From Eumeta japonica (taxonomy: Eukaryota > Arthropoda > Insecta > Lepidoptera > Psychidae), in assembly GCA_005406025.1 (NCBI GenBank), contig BGZK01000095.1:186001-250000 (forward strand): a stretch of DNA of 64,000 nucleotides, in the 5' to 3' direction. Below are positions 1 through 11,469 of the stretch, one piece after another (the stretch's first letter is position 1; each line of letters begins with the position of its first letter). The notes under the pieces are model-generated. The model ran no database searches, was not told where the DNA came from, and saw only the letters and a program-made list of their open reading frames with translations. A program made the translations under genes and the position numbers.

Positions 1-177
1 ATTTTATTGTTTGTTTTTAAATATATTATTTTTGTTATATGTATAGACTGGATAGAAAAAAAATACATATAATTTTCGTTTATTTTATTGTGCTCTAGTT
101 TACAATAACTAACTTCAGTCTTACTTACGGATAGCTATAATATAGTCTAAATTTTATTTTAATTCTATCATTTACCC
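1..177. other. AT-rich spacer at window edge
   Basis: No coding or structural signal is seen. The unseen 5' part of the Helitron-like element that ends at 548 may extend into or beyond this stretch. Confidence 0.5.
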
Positions 178-548
178 CGGCTTCCTCCAATTCGGAACTA
201 CGACCGTTAGCGAAATGTAAACCATAAGCGAGACGAGAAACAGAATCGATATTCAAGACCGAGGGACTTAAAATCAGGAACGGGACCAAGATCCGTTCGA
301 TCGAGTGCTAAACTTAAAACTAAACGTAAAATTAATAGCGTGATTGGAACTAAAATCGGAATCTACTTGCATCAAGACCACGACCGAAATCAAAAAGGGA
401 GTATAACCGAAATCGAGAGTGAGACAAATTAGCATCGAGAACAGAATCGAGCACGGAATAAACTTTCCGGGACTATCGTTGGGAAAGCTTATCAGTTTTA
501 AAGAAATAATTTAATATCCACGTGGGCGAAGCCATGAGCGGAAGCTAG
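178..548 (+). mobile_element. Helitron-like 3' end with degenerate ATCG hexamer array
   Basis: About 180-470 is a degenerate run of six-base words (GAAATC, GAGACG, AATCGA, GACCGA). It is followed by a unique segment and then a terminus with GGGCGAAGCC, GAGCGG and AGCTAG. The last four bases, CTAG at 545-548, are followed by T, as expected for a Helitron ending in CTRR and inserted between A and T. The terminus closely resembles the end of the lepidopteran Lep1-type non-autonomous Helitrons as I remember them. The 5' end (expected to begin TC) is not identified. Similar arrays recur at 8.95, 47.4, 52.6, 56.6 and 60.8 kb. Confidence 0.6.
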
Positions 549-649
549 TAAATACAATATAAACCTATGATACAATGGCCAAATTAATTGAATTGATTAA
601 AAATTAATGCCACAACTGGTACATTTGTGGTCACGTTAAAGACATAGGA

Positions 650-1190
650 ATTATTTCGGGCTTGGAACGTGGATAAACGAAGCACAGTTGTTTCTTGGGA
701 CTCAAGAGGATCATTGTAAAGGAAAAATTGGACCTGTAGAAAATGAATATGTTTCAGGTGTATTTATAAATCTTTCTGAAGCTACACTAAAGGAAGGAAT
801 ATTTGCGGATCTTCATATAAGGAAAAGATAAGACGATACAAAATTTTAAGAGTCTTTTATCCTAGTTAAAAAAATAGCAGCCTGAAGCTCTTTCAAAAGT
901 GTGATTAGAAAATTTTTTGGCAATAAAAAATGACAATCACATAACGACAATTATGAAAAAGAAAATTTATTACAAAATTGCAAGCGTGTGAGGGTAAATA
1001 TTCCATTTAAATTTAATTTTTTGCATTGCAAATTTTGATGATATGAGTAATGAATATGGTAAATGATTTCTCCAACATTTCAAATAATTTGAACAAAATT
1101 ATCAAGGTTTTTTGGACCACAATATGCTAGGTGGCTATTGATGATCTGTTGTGAGAGATACAGATGAAAATATTTATATAATAAAGAGTC
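650..1190 (+). pseudogene. Decayed gene of an uncharacterised transposon-associated arthropod protein family
   Basis: Translation gives a recognisable but ruined protein. One frame reads LSEATLKEGIFADLHIRKR, stop, DDTKF, stop, ESFILVKKIAA, stop, SSFKSVIRKFFGNKK. The following segment reads FLHCKFDDMSNEYGK, then FEQNYQGFLDHNMLGGY, then WSVVRDTDEN after a shift of frame. This matches, in order, motifs I remember from many unnamed arthropod proteins thought to come from mobile elements (KEGIFVGPQIR; FLGN.K..NY; FLHSHLD; SDEHGERFHQD; RYQG.W...MLADYCW). Several stops fall where the family has Trp or Arg, consistent with TGG to TGA and CGA to TGA decay. It has at least six stops and a frameshift, so no product is expected. 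The enzyme class of the family is unknown to me. Confidence 0.55.
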
Positions 1191-1194
1191 AAAA

Positions 1195-1709
1195 TTATAC
1201 ATTTCTAATATTTGTTTGAAGGAAATTTCTTGTAAAAATTTCCTTAAAAAGTATCTCAAAAAGTCGACGTTGTGGATTTTTTTTAATGGACGCTTGCCTG
1301 CAACATACAATAACATGTAGCATGCAACCCACCACTGACCTTCGAATCTGTTCTTCCATCACGAATCTCTATCCAACTGATTGAATATTGATTCTAAAGG
1401 ATTGAAAAATATAGAACACCTAACCAAGTGTTAATATTTTTATTTATCTTAGTCTGTTAAATAATTATATTGTTATTTCTACGTCATACTATCTAGGCAC
1501 ATCCTCAGGAACATGTAGAAGTTACATTCATCAGGGTGTCAGAAGTATTAAAACTACCAATTTGTAATTTTAATTTGTGCATCTAGCCGTATATAAATTT
1601 CACGTCATGCTCAACATGAAAAACACTAAAAAAATGTTCAAGTAACTACGGAACCCTATCAAGTGCGAATCACAATCGAGTTTGTTTGTATTTTAACGTC
1701 AGAATGTCC
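1195..1709. other. Spacer, nothing recognised
   Basis: AT-rich sequence with no conserved coding frame, repeat end or RNA fold that I can support. Confidence 0.5.
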
Positions 1710-1782
1710 GAATACCTTACCTGTTAGTCGATAGCTCCTAAATGTGCTATACAGGAGCGATAGACTAATAGGTATGGTAGGT
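1710..1782. repeat. Imperfect hairpin, pre-miRNA-sized
   Basis: The core arms are CCTGTTAGTCGATAGCTCCT (1720-1739) and AGGAGCGATAGACTAATAGG (1753-1772). They pair at 17 of 20 positions around a 13-nt loop, and weaker pairing extends to about 1710 and 1782. The size and mismatches would suit a microRNA precursor. The location among transposon debris makes a transposon terminus at least as likely. Confidence 0.45.
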
Positions 1783-2058
1783 AGGTGCTCAATGCAGTAC
1801 CCAGGCATGTTTTGATTGTTTAGCTGAGGTCAGTACTAAGTCATCGTGTGGCATAAGAGGTCTTTGGAATACATCGAAATTATTTGTTTTGATCAGAGCC
1901 ACCTACTGACTGACTGACCGTGGCCTAACAATGTGTCCGTCATCTGTACAAATCACCACAATAAAATTAAGCTCAAGTTCACAACACTACATTGTCTTCT
2001 GTAATATTAATTACATATTTTCGTACGTTAAACTCGAGAATATTCATTTAGTGCGTCT

Positions 2059-2229
2059 GTCTGCATCAGTCCTGGATTTGTCAATAGGCCGTGTAGGCCA
2101 CGGCCTAGGGGCGGCAGCGTCCTAGGAGCGGCAGATTTCAGAAAATTATTATTTTAGAAAGGTACATGGGGCGGCGGAAATAAAGTGGCCTACACACATA
2201 AAAATTATAAATCCGCCACTGGTCTGCAT
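2059..2229. mobile_element. hAT-type MITE with intact 8-bp target duplication
   Basis: The element is 2067-2221 (155 bp). It starts CAGTCCTGGATTT and ends AAATCCGCCACTG, imperfect terminal inverted repeats matching at 10 of 13 positions, with the CAG...CTG ends common in hAT elements. It is flanked by a perfect 8-bp direct repeat GTCTGCAT at 2059-2066 and 2222-2229, the hAT duplication length. The interior is GC-rich, with repeated GGGGCGGC-like words and no coding capacity. This is one of the best-bounded elements in the window. Confidence 0.8.
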
Positions 2230-3888
2230 GCCACAGTCATAAGCTCAGTGATTACATACTATAAATAACTGTATGAAATTTCGACCCGTTATAAACATCA
2301 CTACATTAGAGGTGAAAAAGTTTTAAACATTGAAATGAAAATTTATTTCGTGGTCACAAAAGGCTCTATTTTCAGATATCAAAAATTTTTCGTTTATGAT
2401 TTGTAGTGGAAAATGTGCGAAAAAAGCTAGGTTCTGCTAAATAACTCGGAAATTGCAAGCCCATCACCTTCAAATTCGTAATATTATTGCAGAGAAATAG
2501 TTTTATTTTTTTTAATGATATCTATCTCTATTAAACTACCAACGATTCGATTTTTTAAATAAGATACAGTGCGGAACACTGAGTGAGTCAGTGTGACTCG
2601 CATTTGACCGATTTTCTGTATTAATGTTATCGTTCGTATTTCAGATTTACATTTACTACTTAATATTTGTGTGCGACATCTATGACAAAAAATTTGTATC
2701 ACATAAAAAAAATCTTGTCTATTACAAGTGTGGTACAAAAATAAAAAGATGGGACTCTTTTTTATATTAATTAATATAATTCATTCATGTTATCAATGAA
2801 AGCAATGTATTTACTTGAATAAAAAAATAAACACTCTAAAATATGCTTTATATCTAAACGCGCCATCTATTAAGCAATAGCTATACTAAAGAGCAAACAT
2901 AACACTATTAATTAATTTTGAATAGAAAAGTGGTAAGAGATGTCTCTATTATTAATAATATTATTAAAAGTATTTCTAAAAAAAAAAACTATTGGACAAT
3001 AGATTAGATTGGTTCCATAGACGGTAAAATTAATATTATTTTCATGTGATTTGTAGTTGTGCACGGTAACACACATGCGTTTCGCTTTACATCTCAACCA
3101 TCTCCAATTCAGTACAAATACCAAAATCGTTCGGATTGATTGATTGTTTCACTCCAGAACAATAAAGCCATTTATCACTCAGCCAACAGATGTTTGTTGC
3201 TTTCATTACCCCTCCCACCCGCTACCCCCGCACAAAGGCCAATACTCATGATATTAACGGCGAAGTAGGTACATATAATTATAATTACTATTCAATCAAT
3301 TTCTATAATAAATCGACTTTTACTCTTAGACTTGTATTAATATTGGACTATTGTTAAACCCATAAATAAATAATTTTCGCACTTTACCGCAAAACGATAA
3401 TCAATAATTAAAATCTATGATTAGACTGACAAATTAGTATTGTCAATAATATCGTTATTGAGGGCAGTGTGTGACTTCTAAAACTTTATAATTTTATATA
3501 CAGCATACCTAGATTTTTATTAACTTTCCGTATGTATATACAATAAAGAGAATTATGACGTTTCAAATTCACTTTTCAATTTTTTATGGTGTCATTGTTA
3601 AGGAAAATGTTTTGTTGGTACATTTCACTGGATGGGGAATGTCAAATCATAAAAATCTTAAAACATAATACATATTATTGTTTGTAATACCATTTTTTTT
3701 AATTATGACAATTTCAACAATTATTTTATTTTTCCCTCATTGACGAGTACAAAAACTAAAGAATTTTAAAGACAAGACAAGACATACATAAGACAATGAA
3801 AACAATTAAAAGTGTGTATTATACCCTAATAGACAGTAGTTTATTTAATTGTATAATTTTATAATATTATACCTGCTCGTTTGAGGTG
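2230..3888. other. AT-rich spacer
   Basis: No supported gene. Short open frames here lack domain motifs and are typical of AT-rich noise. A GCGCCATCTATT motif at about 2860, common in lepidopteran repeats, hints at further degraded elements. Confidence 0.5.
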
Positions 3889-4210
3889 CTCTATCAACTT
3901 CAATCTCGACGGCTCGCTTTCACCATTACGTAACGAAATCTCGAGTACGGTATGCGCGCGCTGAGCGCATTAAGAGTAGCCGAGAAGTGTTGCCCAGATG
4001 AAACAATGTCGATTTACGCTGGGCACAGCGCAGACGGAGCCAAGAGCAGTCGCTAATATGAAATCCATTAGAGCATTTTCACAATAATTCCATTTCGTTC
4101 ACGGCCACCGACTGTCGCATCAATGTCACAACGGACATTTGTTACGGCTTCAACCGGTTGGTTGTTTACAACTGTCGCTATCGTAACATACGTACACACG
4201 TGTGAACCGT
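3889..4210. promoter_or_regulatory. GC-richer island, candidate regulatory element
   Basis: The stretch is clearly richer in C+G and CpG than its flanks and has no conserved reading frame or repeat ends. It contains GCGCGCGCTGAGCGC and several balanced-composition motifs. The contrast with its surroundings suggests constraint (enhancer or unknown exon), but this is inference from composition only. Confidence 0.3.
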
Positions 4211-5867
4211 GTACTTAATCAATACTCATAACATTCCTTAAGAAGTGAACTAGTTAAAAATTAACAATTGCTAAAAGACGTTTCTAAAATTGAATTCATA
4301 ACTTGCGCTGTAATATTTAACTTCGAAAAGAATGGTATTGTATATTATTAGTTCATACGCAATGTATTAAAAATGTTTCCACAAAAGTAACTAACTCGCA
4401 TACGCTCGTATGTTCCGCAAATTTTATTATTATTACTGTATAGCTTGATAGATTTGTATTTAATTTAACAGATAATTCCATTAATGTACTTCATTTGATT
4501 ATCTTAATAGGTGTTCTGAAAGTTTTATTCAAAACCAAATAGAGTTTTGTTTGTATTTTAAAGTTAGCTTAGTACGCGAAAACCGTATATTAATTAAGAT
4601 GTGATTTATAATTTTGGATTAAGTAGACATTAATAAATAGATAAATACGTTCGGGTAGGAGCGCATCACCATCTGGTCCCAAAGTAAAATCATCGATGCT
4701 TTTCAACTAGTAAAATCGCTTGTAAATCGCGACCTATAAAGCTGCAACCGTTTTACAAATCAGCAGAAAAGTTTTAATCAACGTGAGAGCAGCTTGTAAA
4801 TGCACTGCTAAATGCCAAATTAGGGCCTAGAGTGATAATCAGCTAAAGTCAATCTCGAATGCACATTGAAGATTAAATTATATGACACATTCAACTGCAA
4901 GTCGCAAAATACATGGCCAACTTTACGCTAAATATTTTAAGATCAATAAAGACTTAGCAAAGACTATCATCTTTTTATAATGATACGTTAAAAAGATTAA
5001 TACAATACTAGTAGTCATAGAAAAATTACTTACTTATTAAGCTACGAAATTTTAATGAAGTGGAAAGTGCTATTAGTGGATCCTTCGATATATTAAATCG
5101 AGATCAACTTAGCCCATTTTCTGATATTAAAAAAGAAAATAAATCACATTTGTATTGCAGTAGTTTCGTAGATATAATACCGATATTCTTCTGACAATTC
5201 TTATTTTAACAAAGTTCTGGCTGTCGTAATGTCTTCAATGAGTACTGCTCAATTTTCTTTTTGCAAATTGTACATCATTCAGTAGATTACGGTTTCTTTC
5301 TTGATTGTGATTAAAAATAAATGATTCATTATATATTTTCATAGTTGTGTTTAATTTCACAATCATAAAAATTTCAATCTTTTTACATTTTATCACGTTG
5401 CGTAAATTTACACAAGGTATTTGTAACGTCTTATCAACAACACTAACGAAAATTTGTACTCGAAAGGTTTCACTTATAACAATAAATACATCGTCAAAAT
5501 TATCAGGGTCTACTCGCAACGTATTAACGGCGACGATTATTGCAATTTTAACTTAAATGTACTCATAACGCCTTATATCTAATTTAATAATAATTTGAGC
5601 ACAAAATCCTAAGAACGAAGATTTTATCCAGGTGTAGAAAAACCTCGATAAGTAAGATAGTAAAATGGTTATTTCTACTTTTAATTTTCATTTCCGCGCA
5701 ACCCTAAATCAAAACGGTATTCAAACTGTAACAGTGTAAGTCACACCCGAGGTAATATTAAATTAGGTTGCACAAAAGCCAGCCACCTCTAGCGAACTGA
5801 CCAATGCATTTTAAGTAAAATTAGACTCAATAAAACTAGAGACCTCTTACCTCCGTGCCGTGTCTAG
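4211..5867. other. AT-rich spacer
   Basis: No domain-bearing frame or bounded repeat seen. Two opposite-strand frames overlap at 5235-5556 but carry no recognisable motif, and I treat them as chance. Confidence 0.5.
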
Positions 5868-5960
5868 CACGTTCGGCCATTGCCTCAGACGTTGACAACT
5901 GCAGTAAGCAGCCGTCAATCCATTCCCCTGCAGTAGAGTAAAATAAACCGACCACAACAA
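5868..5960 (+). repeat. Fragment of the tRNA-derived SINE body
   Basis: The segment GACAACTGCAGTAAGCAGCC followed by GTCAATCC aligns by eye with the body GACAACTGTCGTTAGCAGCC then CTCAACTC of the better copy at 41.6-41.9 kb. The tRNA-like head is not recognisable here. Confidence 0.4.
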
Positions 5961-6084
5961 AAGGGGACCAAAACATCTATTTTTTACTAGCCTATTTTCC
6001 AAAATTTTTACGGCTCTGCACATTCTGTCATTGACACATATCAGTCGTTTCATGCAAACTCATCGTCTTCGGATGCTTCGCCCT

Positions 6085-6500
6085 TTTCAGGGTTCCGTAG
6101 GTTTGTACCTCAAAAGTAAAAAAGAGACCCTTATAGGAACACGTCGCTGTCCGTCTGTCTATCTGTCTTTTTGTCAAGTCTCTTTTTCTCAGGAACGCGT
6201 CGTGGTATCAGATTGAATTTGATATAAAATATTTAGACCTGCGGTGCATTAGAGCTTTAAAAAAATCACGCCTCTAAGTCAATGCAATCAAAAAGTACGG
6301 GCCTTATATTTTGACACTTGCAAGTAAATGAAAATCTATACTTATCTATAAATCTATACTACACTATACTATCTTAATCTATAATATACTTACTATTGAC
6401 TTAGAATCATGAAGTTTGGCAAGAAGCAAGATCTTACAAAACAAGTAAGGGAAAAAAATCGGAAAATCGTAATTTGTTGCTATAACACTTTTAATTTTTT
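6085..6500 (+). repeat. Lepidopteran GGGTTCCGTA repeat (copy 1)
   Basis: It begins AGGGTTCCGTAGG, then GACCCTTATAGGAAC, a short CCGTCTGTCTATCTGTC run, TTTTCTCAGGAACGCGT and CTAAGTCAATGCAATCAAAA. The same order of blocks is seen at 49.93-50.3 kb and, with an expanded array, at 20.1-21.0 kb. This is a known type of abundant non-coding lepidopteran repeat; the mobilisation mechanism is not evident. Confidence 0.6.
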
Positions 6501-7124
6501 GATACGGTAGATAACTGGTACTTGATTTTTATTACCACACAGTGTTATAATGCGGGTATATGTGATTTACTAGTTATTGCACTGGACACTTGTTGTTGTG
6601 GTTGTCACTCATCATCTTTTTTTATCTAAAAAGATTTATATTAACACTTTAGATAAGTAAATCATAATGGAAAGAACAAATTACCACCGTATGTAATTGG
6701 ATTTGATCTTGTTTTATTATGCATTGACCTCATATCATGGATCAGAATTGTCAACGAGAATATTAACCTCAAAAGTAAATATAAAATTTTTTTGGTATTA
6801 ATTATTTTTTAACCATATTTTAAATGGACAATAACACAGTTATTAAAAAAATATTCTATGATGGATATAAATATTGTATGCTTTTTATTTTTAATAATTT
6901 ATGGAATTGTTTTAGTATAATTATTATATATTTTTTTGTACATGTCATGATTATCTAGCTATTTGTAACAATGCTTTCCAGAATTTCGTGATGAAGTTGC
7001 AAATGAACCAGCGAAAAGTTTAAATTTTTTGAATAAATAACATCGGCTCATTGGTCCAAGTTCCAATATCATTTATTAAGTTATTTATTTATTTTTTACG
7101 ATTATAAATTAACATCTACAGTTG

Positions 7125-7620
7125 ACGTAGGGACTGTGATTTAGACCGAGGTACGAGAGAACATCCCGCTATAAAAATTTAAAGCTTCTATAAAACTTGA
7201 AATTAAAAACGTAATTAAATTAGCGCAACGAATCTCCTAGGGCGCGAGTTTTATTCGCACTTTCGCATAAGATTTTCCAAGGAACCCTTTGATGACGCAA
7301 GCACATCAACCTCACGCACATTCGTTCATCGCTCTATAGATTGCTATCGTTATCCTACTTCCATACATCCCTTCCAAACGGGCGAGCCATCTAAAACCTT
7401 TTAGCGCCATTAATACATATTCAGTTGCAAAATTGGGTAAAACTATTAAAAATTATGTACGAATCTAGCAAGAAAATAACGTATCAACGGCCGGTCGCAT
7501 CAAAAGGAAAAATTCCTAATACATTTTGTCATCTTTCGTTTAAATTAGTAATTGGCGTCAATCTTCACGCGCCACTCGACGTAAAAGTGTGATGTATATT
7601 TCTTTGTATCTGAAAATGAT
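7125..7620. promoter_or_regulatory. GC-richer non-coding island
   Basis: Raised CpG and balanced composition (for example CGCGAGTTTTATTCGC at about 7240) stand out between AT-rich flanks, with no coding frame or repeat ends. Candidate conserved non-coding element, from composition only. Confidence 0.25.
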
Positions 7621-8940
7621 AAATCTTAAAAGAAAACCGATGCGTATTGCATACATTTGCATGCGATACAGATAATTCCTTACGATAAGAACAATGAGAA
7701 ATGTCTTAATGATATTTTTTTAGTCATCGAGCGATGGGCTATTAGACAGGAGAATACAAGAAAAACATAAAAGCGGCAATTTTAGAAGTGTTTTTACAAA
7801 TTTCGAAAATTCCAAATGAATACACAGTATTGAATTCAGTAACGCCTAAGTAACCTTTAATAATTGTTGTTATGGAAAAATGTTTTATGGTCATAGCACG
7901 ATTGACCTCGTAATAGTTTCATTGTGTAGATATAAATATTGCGCTTTTTATTTTAACCTGGCAAGCAAATTCATGTCTATTAGAAATTTGTATGGGACTA
8001 GAAGCTATTATTACTTTAATATGTGCATTCTAAAAAATGGTATTTAAAAAAAATACTTTTTAATATCACTTTTTTCTCTTTTTCGGCTTATTTTTTTTTT
8101 ATTCTACTCTCTCTCTCTCTTACACACCTAATTCTTCAATCTTAAACATGTTATAAAATTTGTTCGGAATAAACAAACAAACAGATATACAAACAAAAAA
8201 GTGAATTGCATATTTTCCTGTTTTGATCAACGTTAATTTAAAGTTTCAAGTCTCTAACTCATTGGGAACTTAGTTAAAAATCCATTGTAAAATTTGTATT
8301 CAACGGACAACAACGAAACAAGGATATATAAGGATAAAAACAATTATATTCCATTGTCTTTTAGTTCTAAGCTTTGTTTAAACTATCAAATTACGATAGT
8401 TAAACAAATCAATAGCAAAATCTCTCTCAAAAAAATAAACAAAGAGAAAATTAAAGAAATTAGGTTTAAAAAGAAGCATGCAAGTTTACCCAAAATGTCA
8501 AAATTTCATAAGGCGTTAAAAAATCTACTAATAAAATAAAGGCAATATTTCTGGTCATAATAATGTTTTAATCCAAAGATGCAAATATTGAGGAGTATAC
8601 CTCTAACGACACTCCTGCGAAACACTAAAAATAAAGATAATGGGTAATAAAATTAAGAATGTTCATATCTCTGCCTTAAGTTTTGTGTATATAACAGCAC
8701 TCATCTGACTCGTGACTCGTGTAAAACCTTCATTTGCACCTCAATCGGGAATAATATTTTTTATTGTTCAATACCCATTATGCGTTCGTGTGTGTGTGTA
8801 ATTACCCCTCTCGTTGACAGTCGTAGTGTCTGTGAAAAAAAATGATTCAGTTTCGAGGTCATTTGAATTATGAAACGCGTATACGTATGGTTACTCGATC
8901 GCAATGGCAGATATATACCTCAATTGAAAATATTGAAGAC
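7621..8940. other. AT-rich spacer
   Basis: No supported gene. A lysine-rich open frame at 8294-8539 reflects A-rich composition. A short CT run lies at 8106-8119. Confidence 0.5.
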
Positions 8941-9330
8941 TAGCCGTTTTCCGCCCGCGAGTTAAAATTTGCAATGACTTTTTCCGTTCCCGATCTCGGT
9001 TTCGGTTTCGATCCCTACACCGACCTCCATTTCTCCATTTAATCATTTCTTCGTGACCACCAGACCCGGTGCCGCTCTTGATTTCCCCATATAGACATTG
9101 CTGATGTTTTTCTAGCTTTCGTATTTTTTTTGTATAAAAAAACATTTCTTCTCACATTCCACGAGGTGATAAATAAATTTAATTACGATCTATTAATCCA
9201 TATCAGATATTACAGTATATGTTTGTGCAACCGCTTATTTTTATTGAATCCCAAATTTCATCATAATCATTCAGGCCGTCGTTTAGTTATGTAATTATAA
9301 ATAAAAACAAACAGACAAAAATTTTTAAAA
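8941..9330 (-). mobile_element. Helitron-like element, minus orientation, with hexamer array
   Basis: On the minus strand the terminus reads CGCGGGCGGAAAACGGCTAG, the same type of CTAG end as at 548. A degenerate ATCG-type array lies inside it (about 8980-9090, for example CGATCTCGGTTTCGGTTTCG on the + strand). Further in, 9243-9320 contains CATCATAATCATTCAGGCCG and an AAACAAACAGAC stretch, resembling the interior common to these elements. The distal end is not located. Arginine-rich translation across the array (RDRNRNRDRERK) is a by-product of the hexamers. Confidence 0.55.
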
Positions 9331-10440
9331 CGATAAGTATAATAAAAGAGACACTTATTCAAATATTTGAAAGTAAAATTGTATCTACAGACAGAGCCCA
9401 CAAGACTGGTGACCAGAAATAATTCACGAATTTTAATGTTTTGTGCTTGATAGGAAAAGTACGAAGTATCATAAAGTCATGTAGGCTTTTGCATCATTTT
9501 AATGGATCCATATGAATTCACAGCATCGATGTGATTAAGACCCAATTATATAATTCAATATTAATAATTAACAGGTTTTTATTTAAATTTAAAACCTATT
9601 CTTTATATAAAATAGATCTTCATTTCGTTCGTTTTCATTTTTAACATTTTGTTGATTAGATTAGATTTAAATTCGATAACTTATCCCATCTATTTATATT
9701 CGCAAACAAAACATTTGTGGTTGTTCTAAGAAATTTGTTTTATTGTTCTAAGAAATAAGAAAAAAAAAGCAAACCTATAAATTAACAACGAGTTTCCTTT
9801 CTTGTATGAGTAACACCCGGGCACGGCACACATAACTACAATTAACCACATCAACGTATAATCAAAATAGACTTAGAAAGGCTACAAAAATAAATTAGTT
9901 TTTTTCGTGAGTGACACTAAGTCCATATGTGTAAGTGGATTATCTCGCTTATCTGTTTCGCTCTAATGTACCGCCTATAATATGCCCTTTTATTTCTTTT
10001 GTTTATTACTGATCTAAAGGATGTTCCATTTCTAGTTTTGACCCTAAAAAAACACCTACTTTATTGATTTTACATCTAAATATGTGGGATTATCAAGAAA
10101 TAATAAATAGAGAAATAAAAATACAATATGATCATTTAATTATCGACTAGTCTCAAGTATACTAAAGGGAATTTCATATTCAACGACACGCTGTAGGGCG
10201 TTTTATTATTTTTTTTTAGCATGTCATACTAAATATTTATTTTAGACACAAGTTGAGTGAAGAATTGAATAGAAATCTTTAGTAATTCTCGGTGGTAATA
10301 GTTGACACTAGTGTAGATGTAGAAACCTTATCCAAAAGATAAAGTAGTACATAGATCACACTTAATTTTTTAGAATTAGAAACTTGGAAAATGTAAAATA
10401 ATAAAACGAGCGAGCCTTATAATGTGTATTGCATTCGTCT
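9331..10440. other. AT-rich spacer
   Basis: No conserved frame. The last part may contain the unrecognised left end of the mariner that follows. Confidence 0.45.
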
Positions 10441-10458
10441 GACATTTGTTTTTAAAAA

Positions 10459-11400
10459 ATGGCGGCAAAAAAAAACAATTGTTTGTCTAACGTGATTTAT
10501 TGCGAGAAAATTTTCGTGCAATGATTTTCTATGATTTACGTTCCAATGTAAACCAACAAGATAGTTTTTCATGATAAGCTCCATCTCTTGTCACTGCTTA
10601 TAATTGATTTAACTACTCCAAACGTGGTCGCCCTAATCTGACTGACGATTCGTGAGAGAGACATCCTTTTACGGTCGCAATCAAAGAGGACATCAGTGCT
10701 GTGCGACGTCATGATAAAGTGACAAGAGTAACCTACCAACAGATTCGGACGAGCTTAGGCATCGGTGTGAGTCAAGCGCACAAAATAATTCATAAAGATT
10801 TATCTGTGAGAAAGCTTTATACTCGATGAATAACCTCATAATTTGACCGATGTTCAAAAACTTCGTCGTATTAATTGATGCCGCGAAACGGTGGAAAGAT
10901 TTATCGGTGGTGACTCAAATGCTGTGTACGACATGGTTATAGGTGACGAAAGCTGCATTTATTGTCACGATCCCGAAACCAAAAGACGGTCTGCTCAGTG
11001 GATGTTTCCTTTCGATGAGTTGCCTACTGAATTAAAACGAAGTCGAAGCATCGAAAATAAGATGGTTGCCTCTTTCTTCGAATGACAGGTCATTATGCAG
11101 ACTGGTACACTATCAATTGTTTGCTTCTTGTTTTGGAGAAAATTCTTGTTGGGGACGTTATGTACAGAAACACTGGTTCCCCGCTTTATAGTCCCGACAT
11201 CGTGTCGTGCGATTTTTATTTATTTCCCTAAATGAAACTTCGAGTAAAGTGCTTTACAAACGCAGAATAAGCAGTAGTCGCATATGAAAAGGCCGTCGAA
11301 GCGACCCCCTAACTGCGAGTGGCCAAAGTGTTTCTCACGCTACATCGAATGCAGTGATGTATTGATGTCAACAGACATTATTATGAAAAACGGTAACAGT
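10459..11400 (+). pseudogene. Decayed mariner transposase
   Basis: Mariner transposases cut and paste DNA at TA sites using a paired helix-turn-helix N-terminus and a DDD catalytic core. Here the fragments appear in family order: RENFRAMIFYDLRSNVNQQ, GRPNLTDDS, VTYQQIRTSLGIGVSQAHKI, HKDLSVRKLYTR, then after a frameshift the core GDESCIYCHDPETKRRSAQW with the first catalytic Asp, ENKMVASFF, YSPDIVSCDFYLFP with the third Asp, and a tail resembling HRMQ.CID....YYEK. The stretch that should carry the HHDN second Asp is deleted between about 11100 and 11180. Multiple stops and frameshifts make it inactive. A TTTCGACCCGTGTA motif at 11452-11465 may be the right terminal repeat. It belongs to a different mariner lineage from the three copies at 30, 48 and 57.7 kb. 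Confidence 0.85.
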
Positions 11401-11469
11401 AAAAGTGATTTGCTAGTATGCTCAGTTTTATTTATTTTCTATTGACTTTCATTTCGACCCGTGTACAAT

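Noticed and set aside
8294..8539. Lysine-rich 81-codon frame
   Set aside because: Composition-driven (A-rich); no motif or neighbour supports a gene.
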